Below the pieces are notes generated by a model. It had not been told where the DNA came from and did no database searches. It was given only the letters and a program-made list of their open reading frames with translations. DNA of 64,000 bases, taken from Casuarius casuarius (lineage: Eukaryota; Chordata; Aves; Casuariiformes; Casuariidae). Location: the NCBI GenBank assembly GCA_003342895.1, contig PTFA01000020.1, positions 6,713,644-6,777,643 on the forward strand. Direction: 5' to 3'. This document shows, one piece after another, positions 34,631-48,999 of the stretch. Position 1 is the first letter of the stretch. Every line of letters starts with the position of its first letter. The translations under genes were made by a program, and so were the position numbers.

Positions 34631-37600
34631 CCTCTGTCACTTTGCTTTCCTTTAACATTTTGTTAGTTGCCACTTAAATGAAGGTTTAGGCACATGCTCA
34701 CTAGCAAACATGTACTGTGGTTTACAACATTACCAGCCCTCTGGCAGAGCTAACTGCATCCACCCCTAAAGTGGCAAAACAGAATGCATTTGCCCTCCTC
34801 ATCTCTTTCAGTGTGAAGTCTTGCAGCTTAGTTTAGTAGCAGGGCAACAAAATTTTAAGCCTCAACTGTTTGCTAAATCAAAGTGTGTCTAAGTTCTTAA
34901 ACACCTTGTTACATGTACTTTGAGAGGCAGAGTCTTTGCTGTAGCAGCCAGGTGGCAAATTCCTCAGGGAAATCAGTTCTGGTCCCTCAGTTCACTGGCT
35001 AGTTTTGTGTTAAAGGACTAGAGTAACATTGAGACTGCTCTGGACCTTGAGACGTGGCAAGAGCCTAAAGGGCTCATCTACCAAGTAGGACAAGTGCATT
35101 TACCAGACTCATCTCTCTCTCTCAGACATAGCACCTTACCAGAAATACAGCAGGAGGAAGAAAGGCACAGAAGTGGAGTTTACTGGCACTAATGCCAACC
35201 ATGTCTTCTTTACAATACTTTAATGGCTGAAAAAAGGGTGAGAAAAAAAAATAGAAGGGCAATTGGAAGGCATGAAAGACATGGTGGTGCTGAGATCTTA
35301 CACTCTCAGGGAAAGGAAACACATTAAGGTAAGGGGAAGGAGGAGTATGTGGAGATCAAGCTTCTAACAGGCTTCACCTGCCCAGTATGATGAATTTCAC
35401 ATGGCATTCAGCTATGCATCACTATGCTGCATGTCTTCAGCAATCAGCCCTCACCTACTTGCAGGCAGAAGGGTTTGGGCTGCAAGTCAGCCTGCTGTCA
35501 CCTCTGCCTGCTGAGCATGAAGTCATGTGGCCAGTCCCCTCCTGTAGGGAGTATCTTCTTGCTTTGGCGCTTCCCCATCATACCAAACAGCAGAGGAAAA
35601 GGTTATTTGTCTCTTGAGATGCAAGGAATAAAGTCTAGTCTCTCCAACCCCTGCTCATACAGTGTGATGGAGATACTGTTTCTAGTCCCTGTTTTTCAGC
35701 AGTACTAAAATCCACCCAGTGTTTTAGAGTCTGTAGTTTACAGTAAGATGCAAATTATTTGTCCATAAAAAGCAAACTAACAGAAATGAAAAACTGTGCA
35801 TGGAGTACCACAAAATTTGGCAAGTAGGAAGATAGGGGAAGGGGTAATGACTGGAGGGAGGCAGCTTACATTTCCACACAAGAAAACTGAGGGATGTGGC
35901 TCACAGGAGGTACACCAAGCAGTGGTACAGGGTCTGAGGTGTGGCTTCTGGAGAAATGGAAAGCAACACAAGGTAGCAGGCAGGGAATGCAAGGTTGTAT
36001 GGGAGAACCTGGAAGAAAAATACCAATTGGGTATCCACTAGCTAGGGAGAATTAAAGCTTTGTACAACTCAGGGAAAACACCTGTGTATCTAACTTCTTG
36101 ACTCTAAATGGTCACACACGCAAACTGAGTTACTAGTTTTCTTTTAAGAGTTAAACAAATGAAAAGGCCAGGAAACCCAATGTTTTTCTTGATTTGAAAT
36201 CTCTTATTTTTTATACCTATGTCATAATTTATGAAATGCCAGCTCTAAATTGTCACTTCCAGCTGTAATGGAACATTTGAGGAAATCCAACTAAAACATT
36301 CCCTCTCTTGTGCTGTAAAAGGGGCACTACCCACTCCATCTAAGTTTACTATTTTACCAGAGAAGAATTAAATATTTATTAAATTAAAAATTAAATATTC
36401 CAACCATTTATTTCTCCTGCCAAGGGATAAGTGTAGTTATGTAAGTATTCTGTGGAAATGCCTCTTCCTCGGAGGCTGGTGAAAACATTGTCGGGGTAGG
36501 GTTTGTCAGATTTTGCAAGCTTGCTCAACAGGACTAGTTGCACAAAGCTCTACTGTCCAGCAAGGGGGTCCAGTCTCTGAAGTTATTTTCAGACTTAGAA
36601 GAGGCCTAAAAGCCCATTACCTCTCTAAAGGATGAGTTTGAATGCCTTGTAAGTAAGAAGCAGCTCAGTAGTTTTAGAAGAGAATACAGCAAGACTAACG
36701 CCAGGACTAAGTAATGGACCGCATACATGTGTGATGCTGAGTAAAATAGCATGTGAAACTTGGAATAGAAAGCTGAAAATATTATAACACTAGCACTTCC
36801 CATTTCCTAAACATGATATCTATGTCTGGCTTTATGGGAGTAGTTTACAGAACACAAATATTCCACTCTGCTTTTTTTTAGCAACTAGGGCTCTTCACCA
36901 AAAACACCCTCATGATATCCAGATTGCTTTGAAGTCCAAATATGTATTTTCTAAAATTCCAAGTAGCTCAAGAGCTACTTTCTAATAGGAAATATTCACT
37001 AGTCATTCCAAAACCATGGTTAGTGTTTTACTCCCTCTCTCTTCTTCCTTCAAGAAGGTTCGTATCTGGAGGATTTTACAAGCTAAATGAAGCTATAACA
37101 TAACTGTAGAGCAGGAAGAATGGTGACTGTATTTTTAAACCCTCTAAAAGACATGCAATGAAAATTTGCTGTCTTTTTCTTAGACTACTCACTAACAGAC
37201 AGATATCACTGTCTTTTACAAAGTACCATTACTTCTAGCTTACATTGGGGACAGCCAGTCTGCTTCCAACATCGGCACACAGCAGTGCAATACCAGAGCC
37301 AGATGTAAAATTTTAAGGCTGCTGTCCCCAGCAAACCATTATACCATCTCATGCCTTAGTCCTGATGTGCAAGAGGTGTGGCCACAGGATTTAACTACTT
37401 TTCTTGCTAATCTACATCCATTCTTCCATAGTGCAATTCTCTCCTTTTACCAAAAAGCACATAACTTTCAACCCCCTCATTTATGTTGGCTGTATGCCCT
37501 AAAGGTTCCTACCTCATAGAAGTAAAATTTAGCCAGTACATACACAACTTGATTTCTTGTTCTCCTTTAGATTTCCGAACAGATACCGATACTGTTGTAC

Positions 37601-40304
37601 ACAGTGAGAAACACCCATTGATTCCAGCAGTGTTGCTCAAGACCTAACATGCTCACACTCCATAGAGATCATGGTGGCTCTCAGCAAAGAGTAGCACGCT
37701 CTTGCCTGCAGAGGGAGTAATGGACCCATGCAACATGCACTCACATACCCCTTTTCTCCCCACTGGAACAACCTGGACAAACACAGTGACAGAATTGTGG
37801 TGCAGGGCTTTCACCCCTCTATCCCCCCCCGCCCCAAGAGCAGCTATACAAATGGAGAGTTGAGGGTTTGGAAATGAAAGAATACACTGGAAAGTCTTTG
37901 AGGGAATATCTGCTTGTTCGTTTGTACACCTGCCACAAAACACTCTTTTTTTTTTTGTTTGTTTGAGACCTAGCAATATGAAGAAGAAAGTGCAGAAGAG
38001 AGAAGCAGAAGTGCTCATAAGGAAGAAATACCTCTCTCTCTACCATATTACATACATTGGGAGGATATTGTGCAAAGCCAAATCAATGGAAGTTGGCAGG
38101 AGCTTGAACAAGAAGTATTCCCTGCCTGGCCAGAGAAGGCAAGGATCTTCCACTTAGTCTTGTGGAGATTCTCAAGCAGAGGATAAAAGCAAGAAGTCAA
38201 AGCAAATGATTATTAGACAAAGGGTCCAGAAAGGCAGTAGACTTGAGCAAGGCCTATCATATTTAAGATCATCTTGTTGGGTTTTCTTGGAGACTTCTCT
38301 TATATTTGCAAGGTTTTATTCATTCCAACATATTGAATGGCAACTAATGAGAAAACAAGTAAGCCAAAAACACTTTGGCTGCCTCCTTCATACACCCTAC
38401 AAGAACAGTACCAAGTCAGCTCAGAAGGGAGGCAACTCCAGTACTGGGGTGCTTTCACTCACATGGCAAACAAAGTCAATAGAAAACAGAATCAGCTTTG
38501 TAGCAAAATGGTTGGGAAGAGGGCCCTGCTCCAGTCCCCACAGCTGTGGTACATCAGACTTATTTACTGTCCTGCCCATTTGGGTATGCTAATCAAGGAA
38601 ACCGGGTCAAGTCTGACCCCCACCTACTACCCTCACTATTCCATAGCTTTTAATCAACTTGTACCTTTCTAGTCTCCTCCCTCCACAGAACTATCTGTAG
38701 CTAAAATGTGTTTCCCACTGCTTGGTGTTAGATTGTTGGGTATTAAAAAATGTAGAGAGCTCACTACACTCTTCACAGGAGAATATAAAAGACTCATCCC
38801 TCCATTGCTGACAGTCTTAGAGATCTTTACAAGACATGGTCTTTTATCAAAGGTCCCATTTTATGCTCTCAATGCTTATATATAATTACAAATAGCCCTA
38901 CACATTACAACAGATAGATACATCAGGGTCCAAAAAACTCCACAAATGACCCCCCCCCCAAAAAAAACCAGAGGATGCTACCAAAACGAAGAGATTTTAG
39001 CTTTCCTTGAAAGCTAAAACTCAGATCCATGTTACTGAAAGTGCTCTACTCTTAGCACCTTCTGGTTTGACAGCTCAAATGTTTCAGCTGACTGAAAATG
39101 TCATCCCATCATATAATAGAATATTTAACTTCCAAACCTTTTAATCTTGGGGGCCTTCTCTCTTCCCCAAGTTACTCTGCAAATATCACCTCCTCCAGTT
39201 CTCTTCCCTGTTTCTCCCATGCTAAAAGTGACATGACACCAGTTTTATCTTTACAAACTTCCACCCTGCCCCAGGACAGTCTTCTAAACTACATGAACAC
39301 TTAAACTTCATATTCTTCCTCTTATCAACCATCCTATCTCATTTAAAGCCACAAGCTTCATTTGCTGCTAAAACTAACCCTCCTTACCAAACTCCTTCCC
39401 ATCTGCAAACTGATGTGCCTTCAACAGTATCCTGCAGTATGAAGATTTCTCTGTTCTGTAACTTTCAAAATGGACTCCTCATTCTCAGTTCTCTTTAAAC
39501 TGACCTTCTCCGACCAATTGCTAATATCCAGGATCCACTAAGGACTACTTGTCCCCAGTGAAGCTTCCTATAGTCCTAGGTGCCCTATCCTTTTTAGCTG
39601 CTGCTTGTACAACTGAGGCTTGTGTTTTCATCTGCACAGTAAAGCCATCTTATTGATAAAATGGTAATATGCGATTTTCCCACTGGGGGCAGGGGGAGAG
39701 AAGGGCTTAAAGGCATAGGACCCTCAAGGGCTTTAGCTGGTAGAGCTGTGTCCTAAGGGACTGTACCCTCCAGACCCCAGACAAGGCAGCTACGCTAGCA
39801 GAAGCCCTGAGTGAAGGTGCTTCTTTTTTAGCCCACATCCAAGACCGAAGAAACTTTTCAGGCCTTGCTTGCCTGCCATTTCAAATAGGGGTATCCTCTA
39901 ACTCCTGCATTAGTGAATACCTTTAAAGTTCTTCTTGCAAAAGGGAGAAAGTCAGCTGAGGGAAAAGGCTGTGTCAATATGCTCAGGATAACAGTCACAA
40001 ATGCAGAAGGATTAGTTACAGGCCAATACTTGTTTCCCAGTGATAAGGTTAAGAATACTTAAGATAAGGTAGTAACTTATTTATAGGTACAGGAATAAAA
40101 AACCTGCAAGAATTTAAGTGATTTTTCCATCTTACTAAGCAGAGACAAACTCATCATTTAATCAGGCTAAGCACTGCTACCTTTTAAAACCCACCAGACC
40201 TTTTCAATGCATTTCAACAGAAAGAAACTGGCATCAGGTGAGAGGAGACAGAATGCCTTGAGCAGTAGTAACGCTTCCAAAACGCTCATGTGGCCCTTGG
40301 AGTG

Positions 40305-40690
40305 TCTTTTCCAGCGCTTTCCTCTGCCTCTTCACCGCAATTCGCGCGTTTAAGGAAAACCCCTTCGAGGGCCCGGGCCCCGGACCGCACCAGCGGCCCA
40401 CTCCGAGCAGGCGCCGTGCGTTTCCCTTTAAGAGCGGGGCAGCGGCGGGCGCTTCCCCCCCCCCGCCTCCCCGGCGCGGCGCGGGCGCGCTCTGGGCATG
40501 CTCGGCGGGGCTGGGGCGGCCGCCGGGCCGCGCCGGGGCGCTGGCGGGGCGGCCGCTCCTCGCCCCGGGAGCGGTGGTGGGGGCCCGGCGAGGCGCGAGC
40601 CGCAGGGCCGTCCCGCCAGCGAACTAGGCGGCTTTCAGCTGCGGGGAGCAGCCTTTCCTGGTAGGAGTGTCCGCAGGAGCGCGGTGGGTG
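40305..40690. promoter_or_regulatory. Orphan CpG island, probable promoter
   Basis: A sharply bounded block of CpG-dense DNA (GCGCGGCGCGGGCGCGCTCT, GGGGCGGCCGCCGGG and similar) sits in AT-rich flank about 11.4 kb upstream of ZNF827 exon 1. It is open in several frames (for example 139 codons on the minus strand from 40705), but the products are Arg/Pro/Ala-rich and match nothing I know. On the plus strand CTTTCCTG/GTAGGAGTG near 40660 is a possible donor for a non-coding first exon. In mammals the next gene on this side of ZNF827, on the opposite strand, is LSM6, whose first exon is non-coding. LSM6 coding exons were not found to the right, so the assignment is open. A lncRNA promoter is equally likely. 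Confidence 0.6.
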
Positions 40691-41947
40691 GGAGCTGCTT
40701 GCCATTATCGGAGCCTAACTGCACAAATTTTACGAGTCCACCCCAAAACCCCCTCCAAGTACTTTAAGGCCATGGTAAGAGCCGCATTTAAGCAGACGGC
40801 CAAACTCATCACTGTAAATCTTCCCAAGACAGTGAAGCTAAACCAAAACTGATTTTGAACCAGGAAGCTCAACTCACAATGAACTAGGTAATAAATTTTC
40901 TCATCAGCATGCACGACAGGGTGTATTTTTGGAAGTGACTTAAGGATATGCCCCATTGTGTTGAGATACTAAAAGATATTAGGGAGGTTTCAGCCTTAAC
41001 TTTAGCTTTCCTATTGTTTTTATTGCCAGTTCCTACAGACCGATTCTCAACATGGTTTTGATGGTGAGGAAATGTTTAATTTCCTTTATGTTAAAAAAAG
41101 TGCCATAAAAAACAATGAGATGTCTTCTGGAAACATATGTAACAGCCTGTTATATTACTATTTCTGCTCCTTGAAGTTACATATGCCCAGTCACTAAAAC
41201 CAGACATCTACAACAAAATTTCAGACAGGTCTTTAGCTACACCCTACTAATATCAGCTTTTGATTAAGTTAACACAGAAGTTTGAATTCTTCCAAGTAAC
41301 TTTTTTACCCATCAATGCCATTTTAAAAACAGCTCAAGCTGCTGGGTAGTTTCTTTGTATGGCTCAATTTGTGTCTGACCATGTTCTCAAAGATGCCACT
41401 ACATTAGCAGCCAACTTTTTCCTTTTACTTAATTAAAACATTGCCACTCATGTTAGTAAAGGAAACTACATAGCATAGTATGTTCCACACACAACTTTTA
41501 TAGTCTCCCCACACATTTCACTGGATTCTTTACAAGCTTTCTGGTCTATTCCTTCCTATCTTTTCACCTCCCTAGCTTCATCCATCCCATACCATATCAG
41601 ATCTGCCACTGTACTCAAGCAGTAACTTTCATTTGGGCCAATTTCACATGGGTATAGCTGTGGGATTCCTCAGCATTAACTCAGATATACAAGACACAAA
41701 CCAGGCTCTACTGGAGGTGTGGATTTTACCCATTAACCTCAAGCCAGTCAAATGTATAGTGCTAATGTTGTTAACCATTCAACTGGTCAAAAAAGTGTTC
41801 TGGTACTGTAACTTCCATCTCAGGACTCCTCCTCACAAAGCATTCATGCAATGTTACTACACGTCAAGGAAGCACAGAGGGTGACTGCTACTAAAATGCA
41901 TACCCTCCCTAGCAGCAGCAGGGAAAGAATTAGACATAAAAATTAGA

Positions 41948-41990
41948 CATACTATATATAGATATATTAGATATTATATATAGATAATAT
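41948..41990 (+). repeat. AT-rich simple repeat (TATATAGATA units)
   Basis: Degenerate ATATATAGATA repeats, including the partly palindromic stretch around TATATATAGATATATTAG. Confidence 0.7.
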
Positions 41991-44900
41991 CACATGATCA
42001 AGTTACTGTGGCTTAATAAGTTGCTCATCAGCTGAGCTTCCCTAACTGCTCTTGTGCACCCTCTCAGCCTGTTAAAGTGGCAAGTACAACATGTTGGACT
42101 AAGATACCTTTGTTTCACTTCAAGTCTGCCAGAGATGAGAAGCGCACACAGTCAGCCACCTCATTATGCCACTGTACCTCAATAGCTTGCAACAGTCGGT
42201 ACAATCCTCAGCCAGTGGGCTTTTACAGTTCTGAATTGGAAGACACATACTAAAAACAAAGGAGTCACTCTGAAGAAGGCGCAGCTCACCCTGGATTCAA
42301 GTGCCAACAATTTCCCAGTTGTCACTACTAACCTTTTTTAGTTCAAACATTTTTATCATCTTTCTGACGACCATTTACTGGACATCCAGAAAATTGCTAC
42401 TTTTACCACTGAAAATGGAGAGTGATTTCCTCAGGTTTGCACCTTCTACTTGCTGATTTGATTTCATTAACATTGCTGGTCATAGCAATAGAGTTGCTGA
42501 TGCAGACGCATGTTTGGGTGTTTTTTCCCCCCCTCCTCTCAACAAAATGCACAAATTCACACAAAATGTACAAATACAGAAAGATCAGTTTTAAAAGGGT
42601 CTTTTTGTAATCTCACCTCTAGGGGAGAATCCAGAACTATGTTAGGCTACCGAGGTCCCTAGACAGGTCATGACTTCAGCTGCCTCAAAACAGGAATGCG
42701 ATGAACATACACACTGAGAAGCTGCTTAGGGCTAGCAGAAAATTGATCTCACTCTTACAAGTCATTTATGTATTTTCCTCAACAAGTGTCCCCATCCTAC
42801 ACAGCCAATTATCAGGTAATATGGGCACACTTTATAAAGGAATTGGAGTTGTGGGTTAGAACCAGTTCTGTCAAGAAATTGAGCCTAGATTGCCCACATC
42901 CTGGAGTTCTCTCACCAGTGGCCTGCTGCTGCACAAAAGAAAGGCATTATCAAATCTTCTTTTACCTTCCTCCCCTCCCTTGATCTGGAATAAAAGAGCA
43001 GCCACCAGTGCATTTTCTGAGCAGCCCAGTCCTGTTGGTATGTCCCTATGAGCTTGGAGAATGCTTACAACATTGACTCCGTCCAGGGATATTAGCAGAG
43101 ATTTTCTTGATTCAGACCAGGCTTGACAGTGATCACTGGTCAAATTATGTACGATTGTTCAGTTTCAGTTTGAATCTGGAAATCTTTAACAGCTAAGTTT
43201 AGGTACTTAAGAGGAAAGCTCTGGTTTTTTGGGGGGGTTCATTGGCTGGTTGTTGTTGTTTTTTGAACAACTGTTGAACACTAACCCCCGAGCATGATCT
43301 GGGTAGACAGAAGTGTGCAGCAATTTATCATAGCTTTTTTTTGGCTACTTTTGGTAATTCATAGAAGAGAATTCTTTTCCATAGAGAAGAAATAGTAATA
43401 ACATTACTATTTCTACCTATACCTACTAACTACTCTACGTTATCAGGTGTTTGAAGGAAACATCCCATAAAGATTCAGGAGCTCAAAATGCTAGGAGCTC
43501 AAATAACAAGATTTTGCTGTTAGTTTTCCGCTACCTTCCTGTCAGTCTCTCTCAAACCATATCTTCACTGCAGGGCTGGCCTGTTCTTTTGGTCATCAGG
43601 CTAAACCCCAGGGCACTCTCTATCCCCATGCATCAGAGTTTCCCTCTGAAGGAAACCAGGCAGGCCAGAGGATAATGTGTACCAGATGTCATTCTGATAC
43701 AAAGTCAGGTGGCAATCAGGGTGCTTATCCAGTGACCAAGACTTACAGGTACAGCTGGTCAAAGTATTGTTTTCCCCCTTTTTTGTGGAAAACTTGAGCT
43801 TTTTAGGGGCAGGGAGGGGAGAGCAGGTATTAGGGAAAAGGGGAAAATCAAATCCTTATGTTCAAAGTGCTACTAGATATGTTCCTGCTCTGCAGTGGGG
43901 AGTGGGTACTCTGACCAGTGCCTATAAAACTTGATTTTGATTTGGGGTTTTCAGCTTGTCAGCTAAATCAACACTGCTGCAGAAAACTGATTTCTGATAA
44001 ATCAACACCCCTCCATATGCTTTGTCTAGACAGTGCTTTTTTCCCACTGAACAACAGCTTTTCATCAGATTTTTTTTAATAGACATGGCCTCAAACTTTA
44101 ATAATTGTTTTCAATTTATCTGATGGAGCCACCAATTTTGTGAATTCATTTTCTAAGCTCTTATATCTTTTACTGACTACTACAGATCTCTGGAAATCAG
44201 CTAGACTTGAGGCAGAAGATAGCTCTTTGCAAAATTCACCATACAAGTATTTGTAAACAGAGATATGGGCACCACATCCACAAGAGCTGAGAATGTCTCA
44301 GCATTACCACTGATACAGCACCAGCATTTTACAGAAAACCCCTTTTTCCTACAAGTTCCTTTTTTTTCTTATCAGGTTCTTCTACTTCACCTGAGAGAAA
44401 ATCCACAAATATTTTATGTAGTTATTTAATGTACTTAGGTCAGCAAGCAGTGCCTGAGGACCAGAAGAGGAATACAATGCAGAACTCGCCATTCATTTGC
44501 TTGAATACTCCTGCCATACATCCAACCCGATCGGCCAAATCCTACTTTTTAAGTCACACATTTTGAAAGCAATAGCACAGGGACTTATGAGCCCTTCTCT
44601 CCACGCCTGGAAAGTTGGGTGAGGTAAGGAACCAGCTTCTGTCATTGGCAGAAAACCCACAAGCAAACAATTCAGCTAAACAGCAGCACAACTGTTGCGT
44701 ATTTGCCATAATTAGTAATTACGGTGAAATTCTGGTCCCAATTGACCCAATGACAAAATCCTCACTGATCAGCTCATACCTAGAGTTTTGCTTGTAGAGG
44801 CTAGTGACTATAGCTCTCCTGCACCAAAGCAAACCATTCCAAAACTTAACATGTTTTACTGTCCCCAACTCTTCTTTCCATCCTTTTGCCAGAAGTCAAC

Positions 44901-47900
44901 AGAGTCAGCAAAACGAATTACATACCTTTGCCTTAGCCATTGTATTTTGCAGTCTGGGTATCAGGATACAGTCAGGCAAACTCAGCTAGTGCTTCTCATC
45001 CAAATTAAGTGGTTGCTGACCCACTTCTACTGCCCTACCACCTCCTCCTCCTCTCACTTCTGCTGATTTCACTGTCTGCCTTACCATTTTCCAGTTCAGG
45101 TCTGCAATGTTGTTATGTATTAGAGGCTTTTTTCTACCTTAAAAAAAGATATACTAGGCTTTTGCTGGTAACTCTGCTATGTAGGTGGCAGCCTACACCA
45201 GAGGAACATAGGTAAGCTATCAGAGGTTTTGTGTCAGCTGACAATTCTACTTTCTAAAACCAATTCCAGCTAAGCTAGCTTTGTCACTGATAGAATTTCA
45301 GACAGGCACTACCATCAGGCTTTGTATCAAAGCTTTTTGAAATTAGTGGAAGATACCAGTCTTGGGGAGTTTTAGACAGTAGATAGCAAATACAAATTAT
45401 GCTAGTGTTCACTGTGATAAAACAGATTTAGCCATTTTACATAAACTAGGTTTCTAGGTTACCTGTTGTCAATACAGAGTGTTAAGCACTACCAGTTGGC
45501 AGTTCTTCCCATCCTATGGAAGGTAGGATCAATTGCCCTGAAGAAGCTTTGGTCCCTCCATGGACTATACAGGGAACTGAAAGACTAGTTTAGCCTAAAT
45601 CATCAAATCTGTAGGTGGCTAAACCTAGCTTAAAAGCATACTCCAGCTCCCTTAGAAATCAATTATCATTTTACCACTCATTTAACTAAAAGGAATACTG
45701 TGGCCTAAGCTATCACAAATACTCTGACACACCTTGTAACATGGCATGGTAGGACATTCAGTGGCAGTACAGTTTGAGCAAATGCAAGCAATTGCCACCC
45801 ACCTTGTCTACTCATTCCTCCTTCTGCCCCATACTAGCAAAAACATCTGTGTGGCAGCACAGTGAACAAGACTGGACAACAGATGTCGCTAAAATTCACT
45901 CAGAAAAACAAAAACCCAAAGTCACTCACCATTCAGATGGGTTCCAAGAGACTCAACAAACTGTGCCACCAAAGCAGAAAGCAAGCGGACAGGAACTGCC
46001 TAAGCCCAGATGGCCATTAAAGCCATATCAGTAAGACCACACATTTTGCCTGCAATTCCTTGGGCTATTGTAAGCTCTGTAAGCTGTTAAGCTTTGGACA
46101 TACCACCTTATTTTTGCAAATCCCCATCTGTACAGATGAGACTAGCACATCCTCCACCTTACTGGACTATTGTGACCCTAAATATACTAGATATTATAAG
46201 TTGTTAATGTAACATGTTATGGCATAAGATCTGTAGGTATGTACACATGAAGAGCAACAGTATCAGAAGCCCACCTATTAGTCACTATTCCCATATCAAA
46301 TCTGTCCCTTCCAATTTCTCAGCACCTAAGACAAGTTACACAAAGGACTATTTGCTCACCTGTAATTTATGAGAATTAACAGTTACTGTGTTTGCTAATA
46401 ATGGTTTGGAGACCTTCTGTGGTAGACCACACTTCTATCAGGAGCAAACCAGAGCTACCACAACCAGAAGGCCTACACCACAGAAGCTTCAGCTGCCAGA
46501 GCCTGTAAATTTTCAGGACTGGTGAGACCTAGTAAATATTCAGTGAAATAACTCATTTCCTCAGATAAGAAGATCAGGAAACGTTGCAAATATTCTAGGT
46601 ACGGTGTCTTAAGCAATTACACTTTCAGGTAAGACATTGATTTCTAAACTGACCCTGGAGATCACTGCCATTGAGGATTAGGGTTCCTCAGGCCAGATAA
46701 AGAAATTGTCCTTTTTTCCACAAAAGGCAATTAGGTAACTTGCAGGTTTCTTGGTCAGAATAAATCTGTCACTGTGTCTTGCTGAAGGACCTTCTTATCA
46801 CTGTGGCCATACTTCCTGCATTGCTTTACTAGCAATCTGCTGCAACTCTGATGGAGATCAGGTAGCATAGCTGTGCTCATGAGTTCCCTGATTATAGGTG
46901 GGATTGCAATAAAAATCCCCAAACCATTTCACGGGATGATAACTGCGGCACTCTGGCTGTAGCAACCTCCTCCTAGACCCTGCCCCTTCCAGAGCTAAGG
47001 TTTAGGTAGGCTGTGATAAACCTACTGACACCAAGGCCCTCGTCAGCCCCACAGCCATTTGCTGCTGCCCCACAAGGTCAGCACTGACCTATGTCTTGCT
47101 TTCACATTTGCACAGCCATAGCCCTTATCCTCTACTGCAACCTGTTAAGCTACCTGCTGGTTTAGCAACTCCATAGCACTTCTACAAGCTATTCCACTCA
47201 GTCTTGCTCTACTGATGATTTCCTACTAACAAGAGCAAGCTTACTTCTTGCATCAGATTCCTACAAAGACAGCTTCTGCCCCCTTCTCCTTTGGTGGGCC
47301 AGAAGAATGATCCAGGCCATCTGTTTCCAAACTGGAAGGTCGCAGGGTAGCTGAGTGACGTGGGAGGAGTAGGAGCATAAGAAGTATGATGTTCTGCGTT
47401 CATCATACTGCATCACCATTTACGGCTTCTCTGAATTCATCTTACCACCTGACTACATTCCTTAAAGCCATTTAAACAACCCTCTGCGCAAATTAAAATG
47501 ATGCCTGATGCAGCAGTGAAACTGCATATAACAGAAGAGAAAGTAAAGAAGAAAAAACTTCCAGTAGCTATATACTATAAATAGTTTGTCTTTCCTTTTC
47601 TCCCTCATTTGTGTCCGCACATAAGTTACAAATAGTTCTGTGCTGGATTATTTGGCAAAATCTCTAGAGATATCTACAGACTTTTTCCTCCCTCTGATGA
47701 ACTGAAAGAAGTTGGATTGTTTAATATTCTACTGAGCAACACTCTTCACATTTTGGTGTAAATGTATTTAGAGGAAAAGTAAACAAGGGAATCAATATTT
47801 TACATGTCAGTTAAACTACCAGAAGTCAAAATGTGGCTCTGATCCTCTGTCACAGAAATGTCTCTTTAGCTTGGACACAATTAATGAAAAAGTTAAGGCT

Positions 47901-48650
47901 GAGAGGAAAAAGCTTTTGAGTTTTGAGTTTTTATATCATCTTTCTCCTTCTTTACAGTGAAAGATTAAAAAATAAAAAAACCCTAGAAGCTGTGTTTTGC
48001 CACAATCTCTGGATGGTATTTTGAAATGTTTAATTAACATACTACATAAAACAAAGTAAACTAGACTGACTTCATCTGTTTTTCAGTGGCTAAAGTAACA
48101 AAAAAAAATGAAATGATGAAGAAAATGAAGGTTAAGATTAAAGAGACCTACAGTTAATGATAGGCTGAAGTTCAACTATCATGAACAGAAAACATTTGAG
48201 AATGGACAATAATTAAAGTCAAGCAAAGGAGGAAACCCAGATTATTATAATGAGATATGATATGTTCTTCAGGCTATCTGGAGGTTAATGTTACTTGGTT
48301 TCATATGGTTATGGGTAAGTACTGTACTGCTACATAGTAAAAATAATGTAACTGGATACAGTCTGCTTCACAGTGACCCCAGGTTAATGGTAGTTGCTCT
48401 TAGTATATTTAAAAGGTTTAAAAGAGATGTAACAACCACAGCTTTCCAAATCTAGTACTATGGCACTAGAATATGGCACCAAAGAGGCTAACGTAATACT
48501 GGTGTTCTTGGTTCTCAGAAAGGAGCTTCCAGTGTAATGTATATTGGCTTTTATCTCTATAATTATACTGATATGTCCATGAATGCTTTCATTCCATGAA
48601 TGGCATCACCTTTTGAGTAATAGATCATTGGTATGCATCACTTTGATAAG

Positions 48651-48698
48651 GTATTACACTAATATATCATTAAAGCAACAGATGTATTAGTGTAATAC
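48651..48698. repeat. Inverted repeat: 14-bp perfect arms, 20-base loop
   Basis: GTATTACACTAATA (48651-48664) is the exact reverse complement of TATTAGTGTAATAC (48685-48698). Beyond a small mismatch the flanks also pair in part (CACTTTG on the left against CAAAGCA on the right), giving an imperfect hairpin of about 80 nt. It may be a MITE core or a small-RNA hairpin; the sequence does not tell which. Confidence 0.85.
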
Positions 48699-48999
48699 AT
48701 TACTGGGGCAAAGCACTCTCATGATGATGTATTTTTCAGAAGATGGCACCATCAAGAGAAGATGAGGCCCAGGAAAAGACTTTTGCTCATTTTAGCAGAA
48801 TAAAAGGTATGCCTGCCTGCCACAAAAATGTGGTGCTCCCTATAAAGATATGGCACCACTATTAATTGTATTCCCATTTGTATTGATAATTTGAGGATCA
48901 TATAGCTTGGAAAAGAATTTACTGTAGTTGAGATATCATTTAAAAACATAACCTGTCAGAGTACTTCATAGTCTCTGCCCAGAACGTCTGATCTCTTCA

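Larger units (their letters stand above)
29660..40300. other. Upstream flank of ZNF827, no gene recognised
   Basis: This is AT-rich non-coding DNA between the two CpG islands. Open frames are short and none resembles a known protein. Separately listed inside it are an ambiguous base in a G-run (30081), a perfect palindrome (31687-31721), an adjacent CpG-dense open frame (31765-31961) and a possible old repeat near 34.5 kb. The pyrimidine-rich stretch 39150-39600 may be an old LINE remnant, but I could not establish this. Nothing else is assignable. Confidence 0.7.

Noticed and set aside
38206..38672. Overlapping 128- and 111-codon plus-strand frames
   Set aside because: Two overlapping frames with unrelated products and no motif; no evidence of coding.
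39150..39600. Pyrimidine-rich stretch with a faint resemblance to L2 LINE antisense or 3' coding sequence
   Set aside because: Only one short block (AAAATGGACTCCTCATTCTC) matched, which is not enough to call an element.
39722..39790. tRNA-like A box (TTTAGCTGGTAGAGC)
   Set aside because: No B box, no cloverleaf and no 3' acceptor pairing could be found downstream, so it is not a tRNA or a tRNA-SINE.
40286..40705. 139-codon minus-strand frame in the orphan CpG island
   Set aside because: Arg/Pro/Ala-rich composition with no family match; expected from GC-rich sequence.
46105..46145. Possible MIR trace (ATCCCCATCTGTACAGATGAG)
   Set aside because: The rest of the MIR order does not follow on either side.
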